From Flavobacterium sp. HJ-32-4 (GTDB taxonomy: Bacteria > Bacteroidota > Bacteroidia > Flavobacteriales > Flavobacteriaceae), in contig NZ_CP092832.1 in assembly GCF_022532105.1 (NCBI RefSeq), forward strand, positions 372,001-436,000: a stretch of 64,000 bases of DNA. The letters run 5' to 3'. Below are positions 41,024 through 50,323 of the stretch, piece after piece. The notes below the pieces were generated by a model. The model did not search any database, was not told where the DNA came from, and worked only from the letters and a program-made list of their open reading frames with translations. The position numbers and the translations under genes are program-made. Positions within the stretch are counted from its first letter, which is position 1. The number at the start of each line of letters is the position of its first letter.

Positions 41024-44000
41024 ATGCAGCGTACCATCGCACAAATCACGAGTTTACGGGTCCTATCGGCGTTGTTCATGATGACGGTCTTCTCAGGGAA
41101 TGCCCAGTCAATCTCAGGCCCCACTTCAGCCCGGGTGGGACAAACAGCTTTGCTTTCAACCCCCGGCTTCAGCAGTTTCGTGCTGCCCACCGGCGGTACC
41201 ATTACCACTATCGGCAATGACCGCATCCACACCTTTACATCCGCAGATACGTTTGTGACGGCACAGAACCTTTATGGAGCAAGCCTGCTGGTAGTGGGCG
41301 GCGGCGGCGGCGGCGGTTTCAACGGCGGTGGCGGTGGCGGGGCAGGCGGCTACTCCTATAACCCCTCCTTCACCCTCGTTGGCGGCACCTATCCCGTGAC
41401 GGTGGGCAGTGGCGGTCTCGGTTCAACCAGTGCATCGGCTACCGGACTCAATGGCGGCCCCAGCAGTTTTGGCTCGGTTGCCACCATGCCCGGTGGGGGT
41501 GGGGGTGCCACACGAAATCTAGCAACACCCGGCGGGCAGGGCGGGTCAGGGGGCGGCGGCGCCGGTAGTGGCATAGCTACTTCAACAAGTTGTATGTATA
41601 GCGTTGACCTCGGAACATCCGGAGGCGCTTCCTTAACAGTATTCATCGATGGCGTGCCCTACGGCAGCATTTCCGCGCAGTCAGACCCCGAATCTGGGAC
41701 CGCAGGAACGGCCTCGATGAACTTCCCGGTAAAAAGCGGGCAAACCATTACCGCAACACCAGGCGGAGAAGGATTTTGGGTTTTTTATAACGGACCCAAC
41801 GAATCTGGTCAAAGTTTGGGTCTCAACCTCACTACTCCAATTAACCTCTGCACGGCCGGCGGTAGCGACAATGCCGGTAACGGGACGATTAATTCCAAAG
41901 GAGGTAAAGGAACCCCTTTCGACGCAGGTTGCCTTGCAGCGGGCGGAGGAGGTGGCGGTGCAGGTGGTGCAGGAGCAAACGCAACAAACGATATGGCAGG
42001 GGTCGGTGGCGCCGGCCTGCAAAACAATATTACCGGGACATCCCTTTGGTATGCTGCCGGAGGGGGTGGCGGTCTTGCCGGATATTCCGGATGCGGTACT
42101 TCTACGGCGGTCAGTCCGGGCGGTGCGCCTGGTGGCAGCGGGATTGGCGGCAACGGCGAAACTACTGCGGGAGCAGCCAACACCGGATCGGGGGGCGGCG
42201 CCGAAAAAAATGGGGGTTCAGGAGTTGTCGTGGTGCGCTATCCGCTGCCGCAATGGTGGTCAAGCAACCCTTCGATTGCCACCGCCGAAGCACTAACAGG
42301 TGTCGTGACGGGCGTTTCGGCAGGCACCACCACCATTAACTGCAACTATGCTGGAAACCTATTTTCTGTTTCATTTACCGTAACAGCACCGGCACCGGCG
42401 CTGACCATCACGGGCACAACTTCGTTATGCCCGGGCAAAACATCAGATTTAAATAGCGGCCGCCCCGATTACGTTGCTCCTACGGGGGGAATCATTACCA
42501 CTATAGGTAACGAACGCATCCACACTTTTACGGCTTCGGGCTCGTTTAATTCCCCACAACCTATATATGGTGCCCGCATCCTCGCGATTGGAGGCGGTGG
42601 CGGAGGGGCAAGTGACGGAGCCATCGCAACCAGTAGCGGTGGCGGAGGGGCGGGTGCCTACGTATACCTCGCGGACCGCGATATCCCATCAGGGAACCAA
42701 GCCGTCACGGTGGGTGTAGGAGGTGTCGGAGGTGTCCATAATGGCACCGGATCCGGATCCGCCACCACCTTCATATCGGCCTTGGCTGCTGGAGGTGGGT
42801 TCGGCGCCTCCGAAGGGTCTATGTACTTTGCTGCCAACGGTGGCTCTGGCGGCGGCTCTTCGGTCGGGACAGGCGCGAAGGTGAACGGAGGGTTAGGCAC
42901 AGTTGGATATGGTTATCAGGGAGGTAACTCCGTATATTCTAACTCCTGCACCCGCTCCGGCGGAGGTGGCGGTGCGGGAGGACCGGGCCAGAGCGGCACC
43001 GTGACCGGTCCAGGAATGGGAGGTTTGGGCCTACAGAACGATATTTCCGGAACGGCCTTATGGTATGCCGGCGGAGGCGGAGGCTATTCAGATTGCGGCG
43101 GAGGCGCAGCAGGCGGCAGTGGGGTTGGTGGTAATGGCGGTGTATCAGACGGCGCCCCCAATACGGGATCCGGAGGCGGAGGCGGTAAGAACGGAGGATC
43201 GGGCGTTCTGGTCATCCGCTACACCATTCCCGCCTGGACCAGTTCCAATCCGGCCGTGGCCACGGTCGATGCCGTGACGGGTCTTGTCAGTGCGATTTCT
43301 GCCGGAACGACGACCATCAGCTACACTTCCTTTGAAGGCGATACGGTATCCGTACCCGTAACCGTGTCTCCACCTTATATAGTTCCGACCTTTACGCAGC
43401 GACCTCCCGTCTGTAAAGACATGCCCATGGCTGCTTTACCGACTACATCGCTTAACGGCATTACAGGCACGTGGAGTCCGGCGATAAACACATCGCAAAC
43501 CACTACCTATACATTTACACCGACAAACGGCCAATGCGCGTTGCCGACCACGATGACTGTTCCGCTTTCAGACACTACGACTTGGAATGGAACGACTTGG
43601 AGCAACGGCACTCCGGATGGCATAAAAAATGTCACCATTGCCGCCGACCTTGACATCGATTACGATCTCAATGCCTGTGCACTTACCGTTACCAATAACG
43701 CCGATGTCACGGTCGTCACCAACTCCGTTCTCACCGTGCAAAATGAAGTTATAGTTGATCCGGGGGCCATGCTTACGATCGAAAGCGATGCAAACCTTCT
43801 ACAGAAATCAACGGCGACCGTGAATACCAACGTGGGCACTATTCGGTTGAAACGCCAGGCCTTCATGAATCGCCTTGATTATGTGTATTGGGGATCGCCG
43901 GTATCGGGACAGAACCTTCAGGCGTTCTCGCCCGCCACTTTACCGAATCGTTTCTATACCCTGAACGAATCGACCAGCGCGTTTGTTCCGGTCGATCCGG

Positions 44001-45127
44001 CAACGAATAGCTTCACTCCTGGTAAAGGCATTATCATCCGCGCACCAAATAATTATCCGGATTACCCACTCCCCAAACAGTCTTTTATGGGCACTTTCAC
44101 GGGGGTACCTAATAACGGAAACTATTCGGTAACAGTATACAAATCAGGACCTTCGTTCGGCTATAACTTGCTCGCAAACCCCTATCCTTCCACCCTCGAC
44201 GCCTATCCATTTATTGGTAACAACAACAGGGGTACTATTTATTTTTACGTCCATCAGAGCCTGTTGGGCGGGGGCTATAATTATGTATACTATAATCTTT
44301 CGGGATCGATTGGCTCGGCCACCGGTATTGAGTCGCTTGGCTACATACAACCTGGGCAGGGATTCCTGTATCGCCCTAATGCGGCTGTGGTAAATGTCAC
44401 TTTCAGAAACTCTATGCGCATGGCGGTAGCTTATGAATTCTATCGCACTGCAAACCCGGATCGCCATCGCTATTGGCTCAACTTAAATAAAGGCGGTAGT
44501 CGGATGGGACAGCTACTGGTTGGGTACTTCCCTGAAGCTACTGATGACTTCGATGGCGGCTATGACGGATCACTTATTCCTGGCGGTAACTCCATGAGTG
44601 TGGATGTCGGAGAGGAAACATGCGGCATCGTGGCGAAGCCACTGCCTTTTGAAGAGAACAGCACGGTACCGCTTCACCTCCACATTGAAGACGCCGGCAG
44701 TTATTCGATTGCCTACGACCACGCCGACGGCCTTTTTGACCAGGGCCAGCAAATCTACGTCAAGGATACGGCCTTGGGTGTTACACATAATGTAAGTGCT
44801 TCGCCGTATGAATTCCTGTCGGAAGCCGGCGATTTTCCGGACCGACTCCAGATCGTCTACCAGCAAGGCCCGACACTCGGAACGCCGGAGCATCCGTCAA
44901 CTCCATGGGAGGTTGTGGTATATCCCGCCAACGGAAAGCTTCATGTAGAAGGAAGTGCTGAACTGAAATCCGTACGTATATTCGATTTGCGCGGCAGGCT
45001 GCTGTATGAGAAAAACCAAATAGGTGCAACGACGGCTGAACTTGACGGCTTCTTCCCTACGGGCAGCATGGTGCTACTGAAAATTACTGGAAACGAAGGA
45101 GAAACGACGAAGAAAGTGGTCTTCTAA
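41024..45127 (+). CDS. Glycine-rich surface protein with Big-2 domains and T9SS sorting tail
   Basis: 1367 residues with signal peptide (about 1-28). Two homologous modules follow. Module 1 (about 45-455) opens with GGTITTIGNDRIHTFTSADT, has poly-Gly stretches and a Big-2-like Ig domain (SNPSIATAEALTGVVTGVSA). Module 2 (about 485-785) opens with GGIITTIGNERIHTFTASGS and repeats the same order. A Cys-containing linker, a beta-helix-like part (about 850-950), an adhesin-like region and a C-terminal ~75-residue T9SS type A tail (VVVYPANGKLHVEGSAELKS... to TTKKVVF) complete it. Expected to be exported by T9SS and anchored or released at the surface. Own promoter; strong terminator downstream. Confidence 0.85.
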   Translation: MQRTIAQITSLRVLSALFMMTVFSGNAQSISGPTSARVGQTALLSTPGFSSFVLPTGGTITTIGNDRIHTFTSADTFVTAQNLYGASLLVVGGGGGGGFNGGGGGGAGGYSYNPSFTLVGGTYPVTVGSGGLGSTSASATGLNGGPSSFGSVATMPGGGGGATRNLATPGGQGGSGGGGAGSGIATSTSCMYSVDLGTSGGASLTVFIDGVPYGSISAQSDPESGTAGTASMNFPVKSGQTITATPGGEGFWVFYNGPNESGQSLGLNLTTPINLCTAGGSDNAGNGTINSKGGKGTPFDAGCLAAGGGGGGAGGAGANATNDMAGVGGAGLQNNITGTSLWYAAGGGGGLAGYSGCGTSTAVSPGGAPGGSGIGGNGETTAGAANTGSGGGAEKNGGSGVVVVRYPLPQWWSSNPSIATAEALTGVVTGVSAGTTTINCNYAGNLFSVSFTVTAPAPALTITGTTSLCPGKTSDLNSGRPDYVAPTGGIITTIGNERIHTFTASGSFNSPQPIYGARILAIGGGGGGASDGAIATSSGGGGAGAYVYLADRDIPSGNQAVTVGVGGVGGVHNGTGSGSATTFISALAAGGGFGASEGSMYFAANGGSGGGSSVGTGAKVNGGLGTVGYGYQGGNSVYSNSCTRSGGGGGAGGPGQSGTVTGPGMGGLGLQNDISGTALWYAGGGGGYSDCGGGAAGGSGVGGNGGVSDGAPNTGSGGGGGKNGGSGVLVIRYTIPAWTSSNPAVATVDAVTGLVSAISAGTTTISYTSFEGDTVSVPVTVSPPYIVPTFTQRPPVCKDMPMAALPTTSLNGITGTWSPAINTSQTTTYTFTPTNGQCALPTTMTVPLSDTTTWNGTTWSNGTPDGIKNVTIAADLDIDYDLNACALTVTNNADVTVVTNSVLTVQNEVIVDPGAMLTIESDANLLQKSTATVNTNVGTIRLKRQAFMNRLDYVYWGSPVSGQNLQAFSPATLPNRFYTLNESTSAFVPVDPATNSFTPGKGIIIRAPNNYPDYPLPKQSFMGTFTGVPNNGNYSVTVYKSGPSFGYNLLANPYPSTLDAYPFIGNNNRGTIYFYVHQSLLGGGYNYVYYNLSGSIGSATGIESLGYIQPGQGFLYRPNAAVVNVTFRNSMRMAVAYEFYRTANPDRHRYWLNLNKGGSRMGQLLVGYFPEATDDFDGGYDGSLIPGGNSMSVDVGEETCGIVAKPLPFEENSTVPLHLHIEDAGSYSIAYDHADGLFDQGQQIYVKDTALGVTHNVSASPYEFLSEAGDFPDRLQIVYQQGPTLGTPEHPSTPWEVVVYPANGKLHVEGSAELKSVRIFDLRGRLLYEKNQIGATTAELDGFFPTGSMVLLKITGNEGETTKKVVF

Positions 45128-45147
45128 CGAAGAAAAACAGATAAAAA

Positions 45148-45177
45148 AGGGAGTCGCAAACGGACTCCCTTTTTTTT
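45148..45177. terminator. Bidirectional terminator between T9SS protein and 3-HAO genes
   Basis: AGGGAGTC (45148-45155) pairs with GACTCCCT (45163-45170), extended by A and T runs on both sides. The T run reaches the 3-HAO stop codon. Confidence 0.85.
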
Positions 45178-45718
45178 AATTTTCCTTATCGATGAACCGT
45201 GGATCGGTTTCCATTACGCAACCGCATTGGGTGCAGGTTCGCTTTTCCACCGATGCATAAAACTGTCGGAAGTGGGGCAAAAAGTCTTTTTCGATGTCGT
45301 GCAATTCAAAATACACCTCATGCAGTTTGTGGTTGCATCGCTCGCAGAACCACAACAGTCCGTCAGTAAATCCTTTCCCCGCCCGCTTGCGCTCAACGAC
45401 CAAACCAATCGATCCTTCAGAACGTACGGGTGAATGCGGTACTTTGGCAGGGTGGAGATACATATCGCCTGGACCCAGCTGCATTTCAACGCGTTTTCCT
45501 TCTTCCTGTATCGCTACGGCGATGTACCCTTCGAGTTGGTAAAATAACTCTTCCGTTTCATTATAATGGTAGTCCTTGCGCGCATTTGGGCCGGCCACGA
45601 CCATTACGATATAATCATCCGCATCGGTAAATAGGTTTTTGTTCCCAACAGGCGGTTTGAGCAGGTGCCGGTTATCGGCAATCCATTTGGTGAGGTTGAA
45701 AGGTTTGGAGACGGGCAT
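45176..45718 (-). CDS. 3-hydroxyanthranilate 3,4-dioxygenase
   Basis: 180 residues, as in bacterial enzymes (NbaC/HAAO). It opens the ring of 3-hydroxyanthranilate in the kynurenine route of tryptophan breakdown or NAD synthesis. The cupin core has iron ligands in YHYNETEELFYQLEG (His and Glu) and AKVPHSPVRS (His). The bacterial C-terminal rubredoxin-like site is present: WFCERCNHKLHE and RTCTQCGCVME. It starts 6 nt after the OB-fold-like gene, so both are expressed from the palindrome-controlled promoter at 46158-46202. No other kynurenine pathway gene is in the window. Confidence 0.94.
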   Translation of the reverse strand: MPVSKPFNLTKWIADNRHLLKPPVGNKNLFTDADDYIVMVVAGPNARKDYHYNETEELFYQLEGYIAVAIQEEGKRVEMQLGPGDMYLHPAKVPHSPVRSEGSIGLVVERKRAGKGFTDGLLWFCERCNHKLHEVYFELHDIEKDFLPHFRQFYASVEKRTCTQCGCVMETDPRFIDKEN

Positions 45719-45724
45719 GCGCTG

Positions 45725-46138
45725 TTAGGATTTGGCTTTGATCTTCGTCTTAGGGTCGGGTTTTGCTGCAGGTTTGTCCTCTGTCACCACGATCTTCGAC
45801 GGATTGAACATCTGAGGAATGGTACTGCCGCTTTTGGCGTCGACCACGACTTTTCCTTTGACGAGAATTTGCTTACCGTTAAGTGCGTCCAACTTGATCT
45901 TCATCCGTTCTGCGTATTTGGGCGCAATGGCGACGGTAAAGACGTTATTCGGGAATCCTTTGTCGACGTTGATGTAAGCGGGTGCCCGCTCATCGGACGG
46001 CATCTTTACCGAGGCGACTTTTCCCTTCACCCATACATCGCGACCCACATAGTCTTTAATAACGGCGGTGGTGATGGTATCCTGCGAAAACCCGGCGAGG
46101 CCTAACAGCAGGAAACACAGGCAACATAGCTGTTTCAT
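45725..46138 (-). CDS. Secreted OB-fold-like protein, unknown function
   Basis: 137 residues with a signal peptide (MKQLCCLCFLLLGLAGFSQ). The mature ~110 residues look like a single small beta-barrel: AVIKDYVGRDVWVKGKVASVK, APAYINVDKGFPNNVFTVAI and NGKQILVKGKVVV are the strand pattern of extracytoplasmic OB-fold domains near nucleases. It ends in a Lys/Pro-rich tail (KPAAKPDPKTKIKAKS). The function is unknown. It lies directly downstream of the secreted nuclease-like gene, and is expressed from its own promoter preceded by palindrome site 3. Confidence 0.75.
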   Translation of the reverse strand: MKQLCCLCFLLLGLAGFSQDTITTAVIKDYVGRDVWVKGKVASVKMPSDERAPAYINVDKGFPNNVFTVAIAPKYAERMKIKLDALNGKQILVKGKVVVDAKSGSTIPQMFNPSKIVVTEDKPAAKPDPKTKIKAKS

Positions 46139-46157
46139 GTCGATTTGTTTTACCTCG

Positions 46158-46165
46158 CAAAGGTA
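46158..46165 (-). promoter_or_regulatory. -7 promoter box (TACCTTTG) of the OB-fold-like/3-HAO operon
   Basis: Perfect TAnnTTTG on the minus strand, 19 nt before ATG 46138 and exactly 22 nt after palindrome site 3. Confidence 0.65.
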
Positions 46166-46187
46166 CGGGGTTTGCCTTAATCCGTTT

Positions 46188-46202
46188 TACGGAAAAACCG
46201 TA
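46188..46202 (-). promoter_or_regulatory. Palindromic operator-like site 3 (TACGG-N5-CCGTA)
   Basis: On the minus strand TACGGTTTTTCCGTA, a perfect dyad, ending 22 nt before the -7 box. Its upstream edge abuts the T run of the terminator of the preceding gene. Confidence 0.65.
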
Positions 46203-46226
46203 AAAAAGCCGGAACATGTCCGGCTT
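46202..46226 (-). terminator. Rho-independent terminator after the secreted nuclease-like gene
   Basis: On the minus strand AAGCCGGA pairs with TCCGGCTT around a 5-nt loop, followed by six T. It starts 5 nt after the stop codon. Confidence 0.8.
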
Positions 46227-46230
46227 CAAA

Positions 46231-47337
46231 TTACATTTCTTTCAACAGGTAGATGTAAACGGGAAAGTGGTCACTGAACCCAATCTCATTCGCGGAATGT
46301 CGCAGCGGATATCCCTTATACTGGCCCTCCTTCTGAATAAGGAACGGTTTGTTGTAGATGCCCGCCTTCCAATAACGGAACGAGGAACGATCATTGCGAA
46401 TCAACGGCTCCGACACCATAATCTGGTCGAAGATATCGCCGGCGTCACGATAGAACAACGTGGCGTTGCCTTCATAATACATTTGCTCGAACGGGTTGTA
46501 TACGCCTTGTTCTTTGACTTCGTCTTTACGGCGTTTTGCCCCAACTCCCTCTTTGACACTCTTATTATACGAACCATCGTTCAGGTCACCCATCAGGATG
46601 ATCTTGGCATTGGGGTTCACCTTATATAAAGAGTCCATGATTTTTCGATTTAATCTCCCCGCTGCCTCGCGGAACGGACTGCTTTTCTTTTCTCCACCCG
46701 AACGCGAAGGCCAGTGGTTGACCAGGATGTTGATTTCATCACCATCAAGAAGTCCGGTTACCAACAACACGTCACGGGTATACACGCGATAGTCTTTCGA
46801 CACTTCGATTTTGTCGTCCTTGTCGTTATCATCCTCTTTCTTCTTGGAATCGGTTTTGTCGCTTGCCTGGTTATTGTAGATCAACAATGGAATGTTGATG
46901 TAACTCGTAGGCTTGAAGTGTTTTTTCTGATACAGCAACGCCACGTCGATACCCCGTTTGTCGGGCGAGTCGAAATGGACGATGCCATAGTCGTTCTTCG
47001 CCATCAGGGGTTGTTTCACCAGATCCTCGAGTACGCCGCGGTTCTCGATTTCAGCCCCGCCGATGAGAACGGGTGCCTCCTTCTGCTGATCGCCGGTTCC
47101 AATCTGCGACAGCACGAACGCCAGGTTCTGGAGTTTCTTTTTGTATTTGGCCGACGTCCAGTTTTGGGCCCCGTGGGGTAGCCATTCCTCGTCGTTATTC
47201 GCCTGATTGATGGTGTCAAAGAGGTTTTCGAAGTTGTAAAAGGCCACCGTATGGACACGGTATTTTTTCTCCTGGGCCGACACCGTCCCTATCGTGAGCA
47301 TTAACAATACGGACAGGGCCAGGTTTCTGATATTCAT
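46231..47337 (-). CDS. Secreted endonuclease/exonuclease/phosphatase family protein
   Basis: 368 residues from ATG 47337 with a signal peptide (MNIRNLALSVLLMLTIGTVSAQ). The DNase I-like fold is recognised by VAFYNFENLFDTIN at the start, GGAEIENRGVLEDL (catalytic Glu), LVNHWPSRSGG (His), ILMGDLNDGS (Asp/Asn) and GFSDHFPVYIYL (Asp-His). Such proteins cleave nucleic acids or other phosphodiesters outside the cytoplasm. A Lys/Asp/Glu-rich insertion lies near residues 165-190. The start at 47349 is possible but gives a poorer signal peptide. It is transcribed away from the TonB receptor gene, with interleaved promoters. Confidence 0.9.
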   Translation of the reverse strand: MNIRNLALSVLLMLTIGTVSAQEKKYRVHTVAFYNFENLFDTINQANNDEEWLPHGAQNWTSAKYKKKLQNLAFVLSQIGTGDQQKEAPVLIGGAEIENRGVLEDLVKQPLMAKNDYGIVHFDSPDKRGIDVALLYQKKHFKPTSYINIPLLIYNNQASDKTDSKKKEDDNDKDDKIEVSKDYRVYTRDVLLVTGLLDGDEINILVNHWPSRSGGEKKSSPFREAAGRLNRKIMDSLYKVNPNAKIILMGDLNDGSYNKSVKEGVGAKRRKDEVKEQGVYNPFEQMYYEGNATLFYRDAGDIFDQIMVSEPLIRNDRSSFRYWKAGIYNKPFLIQKEGQYKGYPLRHSANEIGFSDHFPVYIYLLKEM

Positions 47338-47384
47338 AACAATGTACATTAAATTAACATCAATATTTAACGCGAAAGCGGAAG

Positions 47385-47392
47385 CAAAAGTA
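47385..47392 (-). promoter_or_regulatory. -7 promoter box (TACTTTTG) of the nuclease-like gene
   Basis: Perfect TAnnTTTG on the minus strand, 47 nt before ATG 47337. Only 20 nt separate it from the opposing -7 box of the TonB receptor gene. Confidence 0.6.
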
Positions 47393-47412
47393 GATAATAT
47401 TAATTAATCGTG

Positions 47413-47420
47413 TACCTTTG
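47413..47420 (+). promoter_or_regulatory. -7 promoter box (TACCTTTG) of the TonB receptor operon
   Basis: Perfect TAnnTTTG 56 nt before ATG 47477. The -33 regions of this and the opposing promoter must overlap each other's -7 boxes. Confidence 0.6.
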
Positions 47421-47476
47421 CCGCCGTTAAGAAAAAGTTTATTCTCAACAAAACACGTTTAATATTCGTAACTTTT

Positions 47477-50317
47477 ATGAAAAAACTAGTATTCAGTATT
47501 TTATTTGCAATGCTGGCGGTTGTGGGATGGGCTCAGGACAAGCCCGCCTCGGCAGTGCTGACCGGAAAGGTGGTCGATGCCAAATCACAGAAGCCGATGC
47601 AGAGCGCCGTCGCGACGATCGAAAATACCTCGTTCATGGGGTTGGCCGACGCGGAAGGCGTTTTTCGGATTGAAGGCGTCACCGGCGGAAAGCAGATGGT
47701 GCGTATCAGCAGCACGGGCTATTCCGATAAATTGCTTCCGATTGACCTGAAAGACGGACAAACACTCGATCTTGGTATCGTGGTGTTGGAGGAAGACCAA
47801 ACTTCGGAGCAGCAACTCGCACTTATCACCCTGACCGAAAACGACCTGGGCGACGACAACAGTGGTTCGGAAAGTACATCCGGACTTCTGCAGGCCACCC
47901 GCGACACCTATCAGCAGGCAGCGGCCTTCAACTGGGGACAAGCCCGTTTCCGGGTTCGCGGCCTTGACAATGAATACGGTACTACTATGATAAACGGCAT
48001 CGTCATGAATAAAATTTATGACGGAAGGCCACAATGGAGCAACTGGGGTGGACTTAACGACGCAACGCGTAACCAGGAATTCACAACAGGATCGGCTCCG
48101 TCTGACTACATTTTTGGCGGCGTTCTGGGCACACAGGAAATCAATACCCGTGCCTCACTTTACCGTCCGGGTACGCGTCTTTCAGCGGCAGGCACCAACA
48201 CCAACTATACCTGGCGCACGATGGCCACCCATGCATCCGGTATGAGTCCGGACGGATGGGCCTACGTCATTTCAGCGGGCTACCGCGGTGCGAAAGAAGG
48301 CTATTTTGAAGGAACCGATTACGATGCCCTTTCGTTGTTCGCCAGCGTGGAAAAACGCCTTTCTGACCGTCACTCATTGAACTTTACCGCAATCTATGCA
48401 CAGAACAGCCGCGGAAAGAACTCTCCAAACACACAGGAAGTTACCGATTTAGCGGGCGTAAAATACAACTCCTACTGGGGTTGGCAGGATGGCAAAAAAC
48501 GGAATTCACGCGATAAAGACGTCGAAGAGCCGATTTTCATCCTGAGCCATTTCTGGAAAATCAACGACCGTAACCGCCTCAACACCAACGTATCGTACCA
48601 AACAGGTAAAATCGGCAACAGCCGTTTCGACCAGCAGAATGCGAACAACCCGGATCCTTCTTACTACCGCAACCTTCCGAGCTATTACCTGAACTACGGT
48701 ACGTTCGATGACCAGTTCAACTTTACACACCTGCCGGATCTGACCGGTGCTGCGGCGGCTAAGGATTTCTTCCTTGCCAACCGTCAAATCAACTGGAATG
48801 CGATCTACGAAGCCAACCAGAACACAGTAAACGGAAACAGCGCGGTCGTGTTGTATGAAGACCGTACCGACGACACACAGTGGTCGGCCAACTCCATCTT
48901 CAGCTCTACCCTTAGCGACAATATCGACCTGAATGCAGGTGTGAACTTCCGTCGCCTGAAATCACATAACTTCCAGAACCTCCTGGACCTGTTGGGCGGA
49001 CAGTATTTCCTCGATATCGACACGTTCAACACCTCGATCTCGGACGACGCGACGCAAAGCGACCTCAATAACCCGAACCGTCAGGTAGGTGTGGGCGACA
49101 CATACGGTTACAACTACAACCTGTTTGCCACTACCATTGATGCCTTCACACAGTTCCGTTTCCGTTACCGGAAAGTCGATTTCTACCTTGCGCAGTCGTT
49201 CTCACGCAACGATTACAAGCGTGAAGGTCTGTACCGCAACGGCCTGTATGCCAACAATTCATTCGGCGACAGCAAAAACGCCGTCTTCGAGACATTTGGT
49301 TTCAAAGGAGGCGCTACCATCAAGATTACCGGGCGTCAATTCATCGACCTGAACGCGGTATATATGACCAAAGCACCTACGATGCGCAGCACATTCGCGA
49401 ATGCACGTCTGAACAACAATATCACACCTGACCTCGCACCTGAGCGCGTTACGGGAGGTGACATCAGCTATGTAATCCGTAATCCGAAATTCAAGGCGCG
49501 TCTTACCGGGTTCTATTCAAAAATGCAGAACACCACTGAACTTTCGTTCTTCTATGCGGAAAGCGTGGGCGACGAAACCAACGCAGAAGCGGATCAGGAT
49601 GCCTTCATCAGCGAAATCCTTACGGGAGCTGACAAGCAAAACATCGGGGCGGAACTTGGTTTGGAATACCAAATCACCTCTACCCTGAAGATAACAGGTG
49701 CCGCCAACTACGGGCAATACATCTACACCAACAACCCACGTCTTCGCGTAAATGATGACGCGTTGGCTACTGCCGACAACCAACAGCCTATCATTGACTT
49801 CGGAAAGGCTTACCTGAAAAATTACCGTGTAGCAGGAACGCCACAACAGGCGTACTCACTCGGATTGGAATACCGCGATCCAAAATTCTGGTGGGTCGGT
49901 GCCAATGTGAACTGGTTGGACGACAACTACCTCGACGTATCGAATATTCTCCGCACTGACAACTTCACCCTTGATTCAGGAGAAGGCGTATCATTCCCTG
50001 GCGCTGACGACGCTAATGTGCGTGCTGCGTTGAAACAAGAGAAATTCGACGGCTTCTCGCTGCTGAACGTAACAGGTGGTAAATCGTGGAAAGTAGGCGG
50101 AACCACTTTCGGGTTTTTCGCTACGATTAACAACGTACTTGATCGCGAATACAAAACAGGTGGCTTTGAGCAGTCACGTAAAGCGACCTATCCAGACTTC
50201 GTTCAGGATAACTCAAGTGTAGCGGCCGGCCTTGCAGGTGGGGCACGCGGATTCGGGCCGAAATATTTCTACGGCTACGGACGCACATTTTTCGTAAATT
50301 TCTATGTTAATTTATAA
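47477..50317 (+). CDS. TonB-dependent receptor with carboxypeptidase-like N-terminal domain
   Basis: 946 residues. Signal peptide (about 1-19), then a CarboxypepD_reg-like beta-sandwich (about 25-105: ASAVLTGKVVDAKSQKPMQS), a plug domain (about 120-240, with FRVRGLDNEYGTTMINGIVMN) and an outer-membrane barrel ending FVNFYVNL with an aromatic residue in the last strands. It imports a large or rare ligand using TonB energy. It lacks an adjacent SusD gene. Downstream come two lipoproteins at 6 and 5 nt spacing, so the three form an operon. It is divergent from a secreted nuclease-like protein, which suggests that products of nucleic acid or phosphodiester breakdown may be the ligand (inference). 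Confidence 0.92.
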   Translation: MKKLVFSILFAMLAVVGWAQDKPASAVLTGKVVDAKSQKPMQSAVATIENTSFMGLADAEGVFRIEGVTGGKQMVRISSTGYSDKLLPIDLKDGQTLDLGIVVLEEDQTSEQQLALITLTENDLGDDNSGSESTSGLLQATRDTYQQAAAFNWGQARFRVRGLDNEYGTTMINGIVMNKIYDGRPQWSNWGGLNDATRNQEFTTGSAPSDYIFGGVLGTQEINTRASLYRPGTRLSAAGTNTNYTWRTMATHASGMSPDGWAYVISAGYRGAKEGYFEGTDYDALSLFASVEKRLSDRHSLNFTAIYAQNSRGKNSPNTQEVTDLAGVKYNSYWGWQDGKKRNSRDKDVEEPIFILSHFWKINDRNRLNTNVSYQTGKIGNSRFDQQNANNPDPSYYRNLPSYYLNYGTFDDQFNFTHLPDLTGAAAAKDFFLANRQINWNAIYEANQNTVNGNSAVVLYEDRTDDTQWSANSIFSSTLSDNIDLNAGVNFRRLKSHNFQNLLDLLGGQYFLDIDTFNTSISDDATQSDLNNPNRQVGVGDTYGYNYNLFATTIDAFTQFRFRYRKVDFYLAQSFSRNDYKREGLYRNGLYANNSFGDSKNAVFETFGFKGGATIKITGRQFIDLNAVYMTKAPTMRSTFANARLNNNITPDLAPERVTGGDISYVIRNPKFKARLTGFYSKMQNTTELSFFYAESVGDETNAEADQDAFISEILTGADKQNIGAELGLEYQITSTLKITGAANYGQYIYTNNPRLRVNDDALATADNQQPIIDFGKAYLKNYRVAGTPQQAYSLGLEYRDPKFWWVGANVNWLDDNYLDVSNILRTDNFTLDSGEGVSFPGADDANVRAALKQEKFDGFSLLNVTGGKSWKVGGTTFGFFATINNVLDREYKTGGFEQSRKATYPDFVQDNSSVAAGLAGGARGFGPKYFYGYGRTFFVNFYVNL

Positions 50318-50323
50318 TTTGCT

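Noticed and set aside
41809..42183. Proline-rich minus-strand frame within the glycine-rich gene
   Set aside because: Poly-Pro is the complement of GGN codons. It is a shadow of the glycine repeats.
41280..43220. GGC/GGT-rich repeats as a CRISPR or satellite array
   Set aside because: The repeats are codons of a continuous 1367-residue reading frame with irregular units and no spacers.
43346..43358. TACGGTATCCGTA inside the T9SS gene
   Set aside because: Spacer of 3 nt and fully within coding sequence. It looks accidental.
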